A stretch of DNA of 64,000 nucleotides from JAJPKK01 sp963844635 (lineage in GTDB: Bacteria > Pseudomonadota > Alphaproteobacteria > Rhizobiales > Xanthobacteraceae), in the NCBI GenBank assembly GCA_963844635.1, contig CAWJPD010000001.1:186001-250000 (forward strand), in the 5' to 3' direction. The notes under the pieces were generated by a model, which was not told the DNA's origin, did not search any database, and was given only the letters and a program-made list of their open reading frames with translations. Below are positions 1-8,542 of this stretch, piece after piece. A program made the position numbers and the translations under genes. The first letter of the stretch is position 1. Every line of letters starts with the position of its first letter.

Positions 1-190
1 CCATGGCATGTGCGATGGCCCAGGCTGCCGTCGCCGTTTTGCCGACCTGCCGCGCGGTCAATGCCAGGGTCGAGGCCCCGCGGGGTGCGCGCAGGAACGT
101 GTCCTGCTCAGGGCATCGGCGTTTGGCCGAGCATCCCACCCAAGGCGGTCACGGCCATAGCCACGTCGCAGCGAAGCAGGCGCGGTAATT
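1..190 (-). pseudogene. phage terminase large-subunit-like fragment, cut by window edge
   Basis: Read on the minus strand, one frame runs off position 1 and contains FLRAPRGAS followed by TARQVGKTATAAWAIAHAM. The RQ.GKT stretch looks like the Walker-A-type ATP-binding segment of phage terminase large subunits, which power DNA packaging. The upstream residues RLGWDARP lie in a different frame, so there is at least one indel near position 115. Only about 60 residues are visible. The identification rests on motif resemblance alone, and the rest of the gene lies outside the window. Confidence 0.45.
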
Positions 191-522
191 AGGGCCGGCC
201 ATTGCGAGTATCCAGCTTTGGATTTGACAATTTGTCCGCATATGCGGAGCACGGGTACGCCAGGTGCGCAGTCCGGCGACTTTTCCGGGCCTCGCCGATT
301 ATAGCAAGGCGATCAGGCTGCCCGCCGATGACGACGGCGCCCCATCCGGGTCTGTCACCTAATGCAGTCCGTCATACCCCTCCAAGCCGACGAACGGCTG
401 TGTAACCATCGATCAGCACCGAGAGGATCATCTGCCCGCTCCTTGTTGAAGCCATGCTGCGTCAATCGGTCCGCCAGAGATCTTTCCGATAGATATGGCG
501 TGCCGAACTTAAACCGAGAGGC
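191..522. other. no gene recognised
   Basis: About 330 bases with short open frames on both strands. None has a convincing start, ribosome-binding site or family motif. Confidence 0.5.
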
Positions 523-939
523 ATGATTCTCGAGGCGGGGCTGAATGCGATCGTCACAACTCAATGGAAAAAGCTGAGAAATGCCCGCAGCCTGCCGCTG
601 TACGTTGCTTGCGACCCGTTTGGCCGCGAGGTTGCGCGGCATCCCGGTAATTGGGTCGAGAATGCCCAGAGGTTGGTCAACGAACGGGACGCCCAGCTCT
701 CGAAACTAGCCGATTTCTCCGCGACTTTGCTGAAAGTGCCGGAGTCTGCTCCAGATGCAAAGCGCCTGCGCAAAGCGGCGGAGAAAATTGCAAATCAAAC
801 GGAGCGAATTGCCATTCAATTCGCGATCACCGTGCAATTCTTCTTGGGTCTCGACGAAGCCACCGCCTCGCAATTTCGGTCGAAATCGCCGAGATCACCG
901 TGTGAACCGCGGCGACTTCTGATCGGATCGAATGCGTAA
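523..939 (+). CDS. hypothetical protein, 138 aa
   Basis: An open frame with an amphipathic middle (residues about 45-100, rich in Lys, Ala, Leu and Glu) that could form a helical bundle or coiled coil. It includes NERDAQLSKLADFSATLL and KRLRKAAEKIANQ. The C-terminal 25 residues are Ser/Arg/Pro-rich and look like read-through into non-coding sequence, so the natural end may be altered by an indel. I do not recognise the family. The start is the first ATG; no strong ribosome-binding site is visible. Confidence 0.35.
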   Translation: MILEAGLNAIVTTQWKKLRNARSLPLYVACDPFGREVARHPGNWVENAQRLVNERDAQLSKLADFSATLLKVPESAPDAKRLRKAAEKIANQTERIAIQFAITVQFFLGLDEATASQFRSKSPRSPCEPRRLLIGSNA

Positions 940-983
940 TCCGAGGCAAAACGGTTATTGCTTCTATTGGACTATGGATGCAG

Positions 984-1085
984 TTAGGTCAACACCAGCA
1001 GGCCGAGGAACACAACGGCCCCAATTGTCAGCTCGAAATACGCTGTTCGCGCCGCGACATCTTGCGGAAGGAAGGTTTTGCTCAA
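984..1085 (-). CDS. tiny single-span membrane protein, 33 aa
   Basis: A TTG start is preceded at six bases by GGAGG. The product begins LSKTFLPQDVAARTAYF and ends in a hydrophobic stretch (LTIGAVVFLGLLVLT) that fits one membrane segment. Its job is unknown. The good ribosome-binding site and hydrophobicity support it. The non-ATG start and short length keep the call tentative. Confidence 0.35.
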   Translation of the reverse strand: MSKTFLPQDVAARTAYFELTIGAVVFLGLLVLT

Positions 1086-1450
1086 GATCAGCCTCCATCG
1101 GCTGACCAGCGATAAGGAGTTTGCGCTGAGTGCCCCCGATATTCTGTATCAAATTGCTCACCTATGGGAAAGAATTCGCGAGCGGGATCACGTACCCCCC
1201 TTAAAGCCGGCCGGCGTGCAGGGGCGGAAAAGGACCGGACACACAGGATCATCACCCGCTCGGCTAGATTGTGCGCCACAAAATTCTCCCTCTCCCAATT
1301 CGTGGCTCACCTGTTGCTTGCGTGAACGCAAACATTCCCATTGCCATTCTAAAAGTTTTAGAACCCCTCGTTTTCTCCTCGAAACGGCTTACATTAAAGA
1401 ATAGGTTGAGATCACTTTCCGACGACTTTTTTAGATATTTGGAGGATATC
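1086..1450. other. intergenic, promoter region of the 1451 gene likely
   Basis: No coding region is supported. The last 100 bases are AT-rich compared with the surroundings and lead to the GGAGG ribosome-binding site at 1441, so a promoter probably lies here. No clear -35/-10 pair could be chosen. Confidence 0.4.
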
Positions 1451-1675
1451 ATGAAAACTCTTGCTCTGGTTTTTGCCGTACTGGCTCTTGGTGTCGGTGT
1501 CGCGTCTGCGACGCCGATAATTGGGCAGCACTCCGCCGTGACCAATCTCGGGAACTGGACGGCCAACCACTGGAATGCCGCAAAGGCCAACGCAGCGAAG
1601 GATCAGATGAAGTGGGCCGAATGCCGGAAGCAAATTTCCAGGCGCTACGGCACGTCGGAACGGTGGTGTGATTAA
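1451..1675 (+). CDS. small secreted protein, 74 aa
   Basis: The start is fixed by GGAGG at 1441-1445, five bases upstream of ATG. Residues 1-21 are a textbook signal peptide (MKTLALVFAVLALGVGVASA) with an A.A-type cleavage site. The mature part is about 53 residues, basic, with two cysteines (KWAECRKQISRRYG and the terminal RWCD) that could form one disulfide in the periplasm. An open frame extends upstream, but the ribosome-binding site and signal peptide argue for this start. Short secreted proteins of this layout are common in Bradyrhizobium; function unknown. Confidence 0.6.
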   Translation: MKTLALVFAVLALGVGVASATPIIGQHSAVTNLGNWTANHWNAAKANAAKDQMKWAECRKQISRRYGTSERWCD

Positions 1676-1820
1676 TAGACGATCTAAGAAATTCGTTCCC
1701 GCCGACGGCGTGCAACTGCCCGCCCGCTTAACGAGACGCGCCTTTCCGGCACCGATAAAGGGCGCAGTCTCGGCTAGGCCTGTTATGGGTTCGACTTAAC
1801 TGGGTTGAATGGAGGCAGCT

Positions 1821-1946
1821 ATGATTATTCTAAAAGCAATGGCGCCTGCAGAGGCAAACTATATTCCCTATGTGCTTATAGTGGGCATAGCATCGACTAT
1901 CATCGGATTAGCACTCGTTTTGGCGTTTGTTGGGGCCACAACTTAA
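1821..1946 (+). CDS. small membrane protein, 41 aa
   Basis: ATG is preceded by GGAGG at 1811. The sequence begins MIILKAMAPAEANYIPY and continues into one long hydrophobic segment (VLIVGIASTIIGLALVLAF), then stops at TAA. This is a typical single-span inner-membrane microprotein. It lies downstream of the secreted protein at 1451 and upstream of the CBS gene, each with its own ribosome-binding site. No family recognised. Confidence 0.5.
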   Translation: MIILKAMAPAEANYIPYVLIVGIASTIIGLALVLAFVGATT

Positions 1947-2103
1947 CTAGCACTACTTCGGCCCGTTTTCTGGCGGATTGATTGCAACCGGTCTTTTTGA
2001 CGTTGGAAGCGTCATCGCTCAGTTCAAGCCGGAGATATAAAATAAGTTGCTCAAGAACGCGAGTTCGGACGCGCTGCCCCTGCGTGCCAAAGCTGGAAGG
2101 ACA

Positions 2104-2865
2104 ATGATCGTGCAAGTCAAAGATGTCATGACGCGGAACGTGATTTCTGTAGGACCCAATGAATCGGTCCTCAAAGCCGCACAATTGATGCTGCTGAACA
2201 GGATCGGCGGCGTGCCGGTGATCGACATGACGGGTAAGCTGGTCGGCATTGTCACAGAGGGCGATTTTCTTCGCCGCATCGAGATCGGCACGCAACGTCA
2301 AGGGCCGAAATGGCTCGAATTCCTGATCGGACCCGGACGAATGGCCGCCGAATACGTGCGCACAAACGGCAAGAAAATCGCTGAGATCATGACGCCTGAT
2401 CCCTTCTCCGTCACCGAGGACGATTTGCTCGAAACGGTCGTCGAGCTGATGGAGCGGCATCGTATCAAGGGCCTGCCCGTCATTCGAGGCGAACAAATCG
2501 TAGGCTTCATCAACCGCGGCAATCTCATGCACGGGCTGGTGAGCCTCGCCCGCGATGACGCGCCCTTACCCGCCGGCGATGATTCGGCGATCCGCGACCG
2601 CATACTGGAAGCGCTTGACAAAGAGCATTGGGCGCCGAGGGCGAATGTCGTAGTTAAGAATGGCATTGCGGAATTGTGGGGCTCGATCATGGACGAGCGC
2701 GAACGTCAGGCGCTCATCGTCGCTACCGAGAACATCCGAGGGGTCAAGTTGGTGCACGATCATCTCGTTTGGGTCGAGCCAATGTTCCCCATGGCTTTTC
2801 TCTCACCCGAGGATGAAGTGAAGGCAAAAGCGGAGGTGGGGTCGGTGAATGGGTCGCTCGCGTAG
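2104..2865 (+). CDS. CBS-domain pair plus BON domain protein
   Basis: A cytoplasmic sensor-type protein of 253 aa. Two CBS motifs (residues about 5-60, starting VKDVMTRNVISVGPNES, and about 95-150, starting IAEIMTPDPFSVTEDD) form a Bateman module, which in this family binds adenosine nucleotides. A BON domain follows (about 160-225, SAIRDRILEALDKEHW to GVKLVHDHLVW), normally a membrane or phospholipid-associating fold. The CBS-CBS-BON architecture is common in rhizobia and often linked to stress. ATG at 2104 is preferred over the in-frame TTG at 2047 because AAGGAC precedes it and the CBS fold starts at once. The frame is intact. Confidence 0.93.
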   Translation: MIVQVKDVMTRNVISVGPNESVLKAAQLMLLNRIGGVPVIDMTGKLVGIVTEGDFLRRIEIGTQRQGPKWLEFLIGPGRMAAEYVRTNGKKIAEIMTPDPFSVTEDDLLETVVELMERHRIKGLPVIRGEQIVGFINRGNLMHGLVSLARDDAPLPAGDDSAIRDRILEALDKEHWAPRANVVVKNGIAELWGSIMDERERQALIVATENIRGVKLVHDHLVWVEPMFPMAFLSPEDEVKAKAEVGSVNGSLA

Positions 2866-2899
2866 TAGCCGAAGTCTTAAGTCCGAGCGGGTAGCGCGC

Positions 2900-4290
2900 C
2901 TACGTGATGCTGAGACGGCGAAAAGCCGGAACCTTCACCAAATCCAAGATGACGGCAAAGACAGCCGCGTTGGCAAGCGTCCCGGCCACGCTCCAGGCCG
3001 GCAAAGGTGTCATCGCGTTTCCACCGATCGCCAACGTCGAAGCGATCAGAAGATCGGCAATGGACGAAACGACGACCCAGAAGCTGGGACCACAGATGCC
3101 GACGCTCACGATTGGTGTACATCGTAGCTTGGTTGTCGAATACGATGACGACAAAGACCAGTGTCCGCAATGCGCCAATGTCGAACCTCATCGAGAGCAA
3201 AGACGAACGTGCAAAAGACCAACTCGCCCATTCCCATGATGACGCCGGCTACCGTCAGATTGCCGATCCGCCACGCATTCGGCATGGGCGAGGCCGGACA
3301 TTGTCGGTCGTCAACGACATGCCGAGGAAGTCGCCCGTGATCATGATGAGAACCATCAGCATTGGCGTCAGAATCGCATGCCCGGTCAGTGATCACGCCG
3401 ATCGCCAGGAAGAGCACCTGCACCGTCTTCTTGGTAATCGAATTCAGGGTATAGCTCAGGATGCGCTGGAACGTCACGCGACCTTCCTTTACGGCGGCGA
3501 CGATGCCGGCAAGGCCAGGCTCGGTGAGCACCATGCCGGCCGCCGATTTGGCGACGTCGGTTGCCGTCGGGACCGCGATTCCGATTTGGGCCTGGCGTAG
3601 CGCCGGGGCGTCGTTGGCGCCGTCGCCGCACATGCCGATGGTATGGCCACCCTTCTGAAACGACTTGACGAGCTTGTACTTATCCTCCGGCAGGACGCCG
3701 GCGAAGACCGCGAACTGCTCAGGATGGACAGCGTCGGGGATCGGCCCCGGCGGGCACATAGCGCTATCGAGCCTGACCCCCTTCGCCACGATGGCTGCGG
3801 TTGCCGCCGCGTCGCCCGTCACCATCACGGTGCGCACGCCCAGTTTCTGTAACTCGGTGACGAGCGCCGCCGAAGTCTGGCCGGGGTGGATCGCTGAGCG
3901 CGATGAGTCCTGCGATCTTCATCGCCGTCACAGTTCCGACCGCGACCGCCAACACTCTGAAACCCCTTGCTTCGAGTTCGTTCGCAGCTATGGCCGCCGT
4001 GGGAGACGGCTGGGCGAGGCCCATGACCACGGCAGAGGCCCCCTTCACGTTGCATGCCATCGACCGGCTCAACGATTGTCGCCTCGGACATTTTCGCTGC
4101 TGGATCGAACGGCACGAACTTAATCATCTTCGGGGCGTCGGAGACGGGCGTAACTGAGGCAGCGCTCCGAATGGCTACGTCGACCGGGTCCTGTCCGCCA
4201 TCGGAGCTGGCCAGCGCGCGGCCAGCGCCAAAACGTGCGCTTCGCGCGTGTGCCTGGTCGGTCACGAGCACGGTTTTTACTCCTAAATCC
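2900..4290 (-). pseudogene. plasma-membrane proton-efflux P-type ATPase, degraded
   Basis: The remains of a P-type (PMA-like, type III) H+-ATPase read right to left. Recognisable blocks in order are the nucleotide-binding domain (DPVDVAIRSAA, VKGASAVVMG), TVMVTGDAAATAAIVAKGV, the hinge GMCGDGANDAPALRQAQIGI with its metal-binding Asp residues, membrane segments (ILSYTLNSITKKTVQVLFLA) and the C-terminus LDLVKVPAFRRLSIT. These blocks sit in different frames, with at least five switches (about 4045, 3890, 3395, 3290 and 3200-3115). The N-terminal half, including the phosphorylated DKTGT loop, is missing beyond about 4290. It cannot make an active pump. Its right end meets sequence with no recognisable gene. 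Confidence 0.85.
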
Positions 4291-4607
4291 GTTTGGCTTG
4301 ACGTGGTGTGTTCGCATGACGGAGTGGTTTGCGATTTTCATTCGCGATCTTCACCTAATTAGTTCGATTTCCGAAGGGAGAGAAGACCATCAAAACGGTG
4401 CACCGACCGGGGTGATCGACGTGTCGCAAGGTGATCTGTCGCTGCTTTCGTTCGTGCCGCCTTCTGGCGAACAAGACTGTTCCTAGGCGCTGCAGACCAT
4501 ATCGCAGTTTCAAAACGCGTGTATCCATTTACGTTATGAGCTAAAATCGGGCTGGCGAGAACGCCGCACACAAGAGCTTGGCAGCACCGGCGTCGTCACA
4601 GGGCACC

Positions 4608-4865
4608 ATGACCTCACGAACGAAGAGCCAGACTGTGGTCTTCACCAAGCCATTTCTGTTGAAGGGTATCGGCCGTATGTTGCCGGCCGGCGACTATCGC
4701 GTCGTGACCGACGAAGTACTGATCGAGGAATTGTCATTTCCTGTTTATCGCCGCGTGTCCACAATGATTTTCGTGCCCGCGGAATCTCACCCTTCTGCGG
4801 TCGAGATGGTCCCCGTCGATCCTCAGGAGCTTCAAGCCGCACAGGATCGAGACGCTGAAGTATAG
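4608..4865 (+). CDS. conserved hypothetical protein, 85 aa
   Basis: A compact protein with the core GIGRMLPAGDYRVVTDE followed by IEELSFPVYRRVSTMIFVP. This pattern recurs in short rhizobial proteins of unknown function. There is no signal peptide or membrane segment, and beta-rich composition is likely. ATG at 4608 is preferred to the upstream TTG at 4578 because the intervening residues look random. No neighbour suggests a role. Family recognition is from memory of the motif, not a search. Confidence 0.6.
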   Translation: MTSRTKSQTVVFTKPFLLKGIGRMLPAGDYRVVTDEVLIEELSFPVYRRVSTMIFVPAESHPSAVEMVPVDPQELQAAQDRDAEV

Positions 4866-5032
4866 CAAATGCCGCGCGTTCACGGAGACCCGAGACAGGC
4901 GCCGAGGACAATATCCCGGACAGGTGCGTTAACCTTTCTCGACAGGGAGCACCGGTGGTAAGGGAGCATCGACGAAAAATGACCGGAGAGCATTGCGGCA
5001 CGGGACCATGATCAGGGGCGGAGGTAGTCAAA

Positions 5033-5198
5033 GTGACTGCAGAGCAGAAACGCAAACTCCGGCGGGAAGATCACGATCGAGCTCGAATGCGAGCGCAAGC
5101 ACCAAGAAAACGCGCTCGACGAGGCCCTCAGGGATACCTTTCCGGCGTCCGACCCCGTTTCGATCGAGAGCAGCCTAAATCACGAACCGCGACCGTGA
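5033..5198 (+). pseudogene. short conserved protein with DTFPASDPVS motif, frameshifted
   Basis: GTG at 5033 follows GGAGG and starts VTAEQKRKL. A switch of frame near 5062 leads into GGKITIELECERKHQENA and then LDEALRDTFPASDPVSIE, ending at TGA 5196-5198. The tail LDxALxDTFPASDPVS is a hallmark of a small protein family of unknown function in Bradyrhizobium and relatives. One indel in about 55 codons breaks it. Confidence 0.5.
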
Positions 5199-5366
5199 TT
5201 AGGGCAAAGGGTTTGAAGGACGCGGTATCGCTTTGCGCGGTCACGTGATCGGCCAAATGCGAAGGACTGCACGGGGGCCGCCCCCCCCGCGCAACGGCTA
5301 TCGCCGCTTTCGCCCTCCCGAGAGGCGTGCGAGAATGGTATTCCGACTATCAGGAAAGATAAAGCT

Positions 5367-5456
5367 GTGAGCTGGTTTGTCCCACCCATCATCATGCCTG
5401 CGTTCCTTGTCCTGGTGATTATCCTGCGAGTAGCTTATGTTGCATATGGGTTGTAG
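5367..5456 (+). CDS. tiny hydrophobic ORF, 29 aa
   Basis: A GTG start with AGGAAAG eight bases upstream. The peptide starts VSWFVPPIIMPAFLVLV and is one hydrophobic helix followed by Arg and Tyr residues. It resembles the other single-span microproteins in this window. At this length chance cannot be excluded. Confidence 0.3.
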   Translation: MSWFVPPIIMPAFLVLVIILRVAYVAYGL

Positions 5457-5567
5457 TTCTCGAAACGTAGCTCGATCAAGGCATAACGCCAAGCCCCGCC
5501 CCTGTTTAACTGACCAATCATAATTACGTATGAGTCGGGCGCCACCCGCGCCCGGAGTTTCACGATC

Positions 5568-5822
5568 ATGATGAAAACCACTATTCTGGCAACGTTGGCG
5601 TTTGCCTTGGCGAGCGCAACGATGACCACGGCAACCGTTCAACCCGTGCAGGCGCAGGCGGCGCAATGCAGCGGCCCTAACTGCCGAGCCACGCAAACTC
5701 ATGACCGCGCTCGCGCTTACCGTCGGCCACCAGGCCACTTATCAGCTTACGACCGGGACTTGGTTCACGTCGATAAAGAGCGTGGACTCGGCGGCAGACG
5801 CGAGGTCGTCAGGCCGTATTAA
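5568..5822 (+). CDS. small secreted protein, 84 aa
   Basis: The first 30 residues are a signal peptide (MMKTTILATLAFALASATM, then a VQAQAA cleavage region). A mature region with two cysteines (QCSGPNCRA) and many Arg, Tyr and His follows. The C-terminal part (RGLGGRREVVRPY) looks less protein-like, and a frame change around 5700-5720 is possible because another frame stays open to 5940. Start choice between 5568 and 5571 is open. Function unknown. Confidence 0.45.
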   Translation: MMKTTILATLAFALASATMTTATVQPVQAQAAQCSGPNCRATQTHDRARAYRRPPGHLSAYDRDLVHVDKERGLGGRREVVRPY

Positions 5823-6167
5823 TGCAAAAAGCCGGCCGACGCGCGCAAACAGGGCGCGCAGGGACGCAGCGGGCAAGCCCTATGAGACTGCCGCAGACCG
5901 CGGGCTCTCCGACCTAAGCAATGCGCAGGCCGACTGCTGAGGGTGCGCTGGCCCCTACCAGGGTGCGAATGCGGCGAGTTAGGCATTGCCCGTCAACACA
6001 ATCCTGGTATTGGACAGTTCCTGCTCGTGGACAAGGGCATAGTTTTCTCGGCAATTTTCGGCCCGAGCCGAACCTAGCCATGAGAGGCGGGAGCATTGAG
6101 CTGCTATGCCAATTGCCCCGCGCCCACGCCATTGTGGACCACCGCCAAGCAAAATAAGAACCTCGCC

Positions 6168-6359
6168 ATGACCCTCAACCTCAAGCAGGCAGCGAGCGAG
6201 TTGGCGGAAAAGATTGCCGCCCTGCCTGCGCTCCACCCGTATGCCGGAGCGGCAGAAAAGAAGGTCTATCTGTTTACGCCGACAGAAACTGAGCGCGACC
6301 TAATCGTCAGAGCATTATTTGCATTCGGTGCAGCTTCCGCTCCGAACGGGCGCGCATGA
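6168..6359 (+). CDS. hypothetical protein, 63 aa
   Basis: A short soluble protein beginning MTLNLKQAASELAEKIAAL, with an amphipathic N-terminal helix and a second helix near TETERDLIVRALFAFG. The internal ATG is chosen because the residues before it look random. No family recognised and the ribosome-binding site is weak. Confidence 0.35.
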   Translation: MTLNLKQAASELAEKIAALPALHPYAGAAEKKVYLFTPTETERDLIVRALFAFGAASAPNGRA

Positions 6360-6529
6360 TGAAAGTACCCCTACGGACATCCGGCGACCCGGTAGAGGAG
6401 GTCTATGCTGATACCGGTTCCAGATCAGATTCACTTGGCGATATATGGGAATGGTGTAATGGACTTCACCAGGTCTGGGTTGCGTTCGATATACAGGTCG
6501 GCGCCGACGAGGTGGCTGGGAAGGGGCGG

Positions 6530-6689
6530 CTAGCCGGCAGAGCCGAGGATCAGTCGAAGTCGCGCCATCAGTTCCCAGTGCGATGCCGCTTCCTCGAACC
6601 CCCCCCCCGCTTGCGCGGGTCGCGCGCTTGATCAGCATGCGTGCGGCAGCGTGCGGCACGTTCACGGTAGTGGTCGACAGGGTCTTCGT
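6530..6689 (-). pseudogene. broken paralogue of the YRExAAxC small protein
   Basis: This is a decayed copy of the gene at 7187-7357. The position equivalent to the ATG of that gene is ACG here (6687-6689). The body DPVDHYRERAARCRTHADQA then meets a run of ten G (plus-strand C, 6599-6608) that throws the frame. After the run another frame resumes FEEAASHWELMARL and ends at TAG. Both lesions are visible by lining up the two copies. An intact copy is still present 500 bases away. Confidence 0.6.
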
Positions 6690-6737
6690 GCTGAGCCCCA
6701 GGGGGGATTGCCAAGCGGGACGGCATGACGATTTCCC

Positions 6738-7028
6738 TCAGTGCGGCGTGCAGTGGATCGGGCGACATGCCGCTCCGACATGCCGATGCCAGCGAACAAT
6801 ACCGCCCCATTCCGGTACCGCGTGCCTTTCGCACATGCGATGGCATCCCTCGGCCGCAGCATATGCGTCGGCAGAAAAGCTGCTGAGCGGCAACTCGGCC
6901 GTGGCATTTGCGCCGACAGTCGAGCTGCTGTGCGCCATTGCGGCCGCCGTTCCCGTCACGACACCGAATGCCAAGGCTCCGGTTGCTAACGTCAATCCGT
7001 AAAGTCGCGTCACGTTTTTAATCTCCAC
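6738..7028 (-). CDS. small secreted protein, 96 aa
   Basis: A GTG start gives VEIKNVTRLYGLTLATGALA, a signal peptide with a likely cut after AAAMA. The mature part has three cysteines in a His/Arg/Trp-rich tail (GCHRMCERHAVPEWGG and ACRPIHC). This recalls the short rhizobial secreted proteins with a GCGxGxHR..GxC.P tail, although the classic motif is not exact. It lies between two copies of the YRExAAxC gene on the same strand. An ATG further upstream (7064) is also possible. Confidence 0.45.
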   Translation of the reverse strand: MEIKNVTRLYGLTLATGALAFGVVTGTAAAMAHSSSTVGANATAELPLSSFSADAYAAAEGCHRMCERHAVPEWGGIVRWHRHVGAACRPIHCTPH

Positions 7029-7186
7029 GGCCACCAATGACTTGGGCCACGTAGACGCGCTCATTCGGCAGAGTCTGAGCAAAAGTGATCACACGAAAGG
7101 TTGCGAGCCGTGATTTCTCAAGATCGCCGCTGACGATCCAGAGAACGCATGGGCAGCGGCTTTTCGAAGGAATGGACTGGGGTGTT

Positions 7187-7357
7187 TCAGAGCCCTCGGC
7201 TACGCGGCACGGCAGGGCCTGGTCGAACTGGCGCCAGCAGTTCCCAGAGACGCGCCGCTTCCTCGAACACCGCCCGCGCAAGCGGATCGCGCGCTTCCTC
7301 AGCACGCTTCCGACAGTGTGCGGCACATTCACGATACTCATCGGCCGGGGTCTTCAT
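7187..7357 (-). CDS. conserved YRECAAHC small protein, 56 aa
   Basis: A complete small protein starting MKTPADEYRECAAHCRKRAE, continuing EEARDPLARAVFEEAARLW and ending in a Pro/Arg-rich tail. This helical pattern (YREC.AHC...AE.A.DP..R..F...A..W..LA) is very common in Bradyrhizobium genomes, usually in several copies; its role is unknown. The ATG matches the start of the family. A broken paralogue lies downstream at 6530-6689. Confidence 0.6.
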   Translation of the reverse strand: MKTPADEYRECAAHCRKRAEEARDPLARAVFEEAARLWELLAPVRPGPAVPRSRGL

Positions 7358-7816
7358 GCTGTGAGAACGACGCCTGCCGATCGAAGGTTGCTGGAACCCA
7401 AAAATTTGTCGATTATGGGTTGGACCATCGCCGAGCGAACCTTGGCTGACGAGCAGGGCCAAGTCGGCAGGGCAAGAGGTAGGCAACCACATCAGAGGCG
7501 TCGTTCTACTGGTTCCGATTTAGTACCAGTAGAACCTACCCTCGCCCAACTCGGCATCAGCAAGAAGCGCAGCGCAAGGGCCAATCATTTGCGCCATGAT
7601 ATCGAAGAGAGGAATCGTAGGCCGTGCGGAGAAAGACTGATGCCCCCGGCCCCCGGTGTGAGCCAACACCATTCGCCTCGGCCTAGCTCGCACGGGAATA
7701 GCGTCCTGCCTGTGGTGAAGTTTCAAAACTGAGCAATTTTGCACAGCGGAGTGTCCGCTTGGTTGGTAGCGTTCCAAGGGGTTGCGACGGGGGTACGACG
7801 TTTCCGGAGGTCTACG

Positions 7817-7990
7817 ATGGACACGTTCATCCGACGCCAGACTGTCAAGCGCTACCAGCGCCTTATTGAGATGGTGATCCACGAACCCGACCGTCAAAGA
7901 CTGCTCGGGCTGCTCGGCGAAGAACAGCAGAGACAAAGAGACGCCGGCGATCCGGTTGAAGTGGAATTGGCCAATACGGCGCCCGCTTAG
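7817..7990 (+). CDS. small hypothetical protein, 57 aa
   Basis: A strong ribosome-binding site (CCGGAGG, 7804-7810) precedes the ATG. The product begins MDTFIRRQTVKRYQRLIEMV and carries HEPDRQRLLGLLGEEQQRQR. It is a charged helical protein without signal peptide or membrane segment. Similar short helical proteins with a RLL..L..EE segment occur widely in rhizobia. No role can be assigned. Confidence 0.55.
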   Translation: MDTFIRRQTVKRYQRLIEMVIHEPDRQRLLGLLGEEQQRQRDAGDPVEVELANTAPA

Positions 7991-8065
7991 GCCGCGTCGC
8001 TCGGGGATTACAGCGGCGCGCCTCGTCCTCGGCTAAGTCATTCCCGCCAGTGGGTCGGACGCACC

Positions 8066-8307
8066 TCAATCCGCTGCTTGGTCTCGCGGTTCATCACCCG
8101 CCGAGAAATGTCCCAACAGGTTCGGCAGGCGTGCGATGTTCACCGCGATGCGGCGCGCTTCGTCCTCGGTCAACACCTTGGCCTGCATCGCTTCGGCCTC
8201 GTTGCCACCTCATAGACATGGGCGAGCGTCTGCCCGTTGGCATCGCGGACGACATAACCGCCCGCGATCTTCTCGGCCGTCCAGGGCGGCGGGAAGCGGC
8301 GTGACAT
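8066..8307 (-). pseudogene. conserved rhizobial small protein, frameshifted
   Basis: A good ribosome-binding site (AAGGGGGA) precedes the ATG. The protein starts MSRRFPPPWTAEKIAGGYVV and DANGQTLAHVY. A frame switch near 8207 then continues GNEAEAMQAKVLTEDEARR, IAVNIARLPNLLGHF and the stop. The paired motifs PPPWT.EKI.GG and LTEDEARRIA.NIA.LP.LL mark a short protein family frequent in Bradyrhizobium, function unknown. One indel in the middle makes it a pseudogene unless it is a sequencing error. It is divergently arranged with the ORF at 8408. Confidence 0.6.
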
Positions 8308-8351
8308 GATCAGCATCCCCCTTGATTTCCCGGACGTGGCCACTCACTTCC

Positions 8352-8404
8352 ATATAAACTCCTTCAATGGGAATTCGATATAGAACTCCTCCAATGGGAA
8401 TTCG
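8352..8404. repeat. two tandem direct repeats of 26/27 bp
   Basis: Unit one (8352-8377) and unit two (8378-8404) share ATATA.AACTCCT.CAATGG followed by GAATTCG, differing by one extra base and one substitution. They lie in the gap between the divergent ORFs at 8307 and 8408, the place where an operator would be expected. Confidence 0.6.
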
Positions 8405-8407
8405 ATC

Positions 8408-8542
8408 ATGAGTGACGACGTGGATTATCGTGAGTTCGAGCAAAGCCTCACTGACGTGCTAACCGAGAGCCATTTCAGCCACCCCCGGCTCGCCCGACTA
8501 TGGAAGGCCCGTGGGGCGGTCAATAAAGTCGATCCCCGATAA
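8408..8542 (+). CDS. short hypothetical protein, 44 aa
   Basis: The product begins MSDDVDYREFEQSLTDVLTE, continues SHFSHPRLARLWKARGAVNK and then stops. Acidic at the start and basic at the end, it could be a small DNA- or RNA-associated protein or the front of a longer lost gene. GGGA lies about seven bases upstream, inside the second direct repeat. Family not recognised. Confidence 0.4.
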   Translation: MSDDVDYREFEQSLTDVLTESHFSHPRLARLWKARGAVNKVDPR

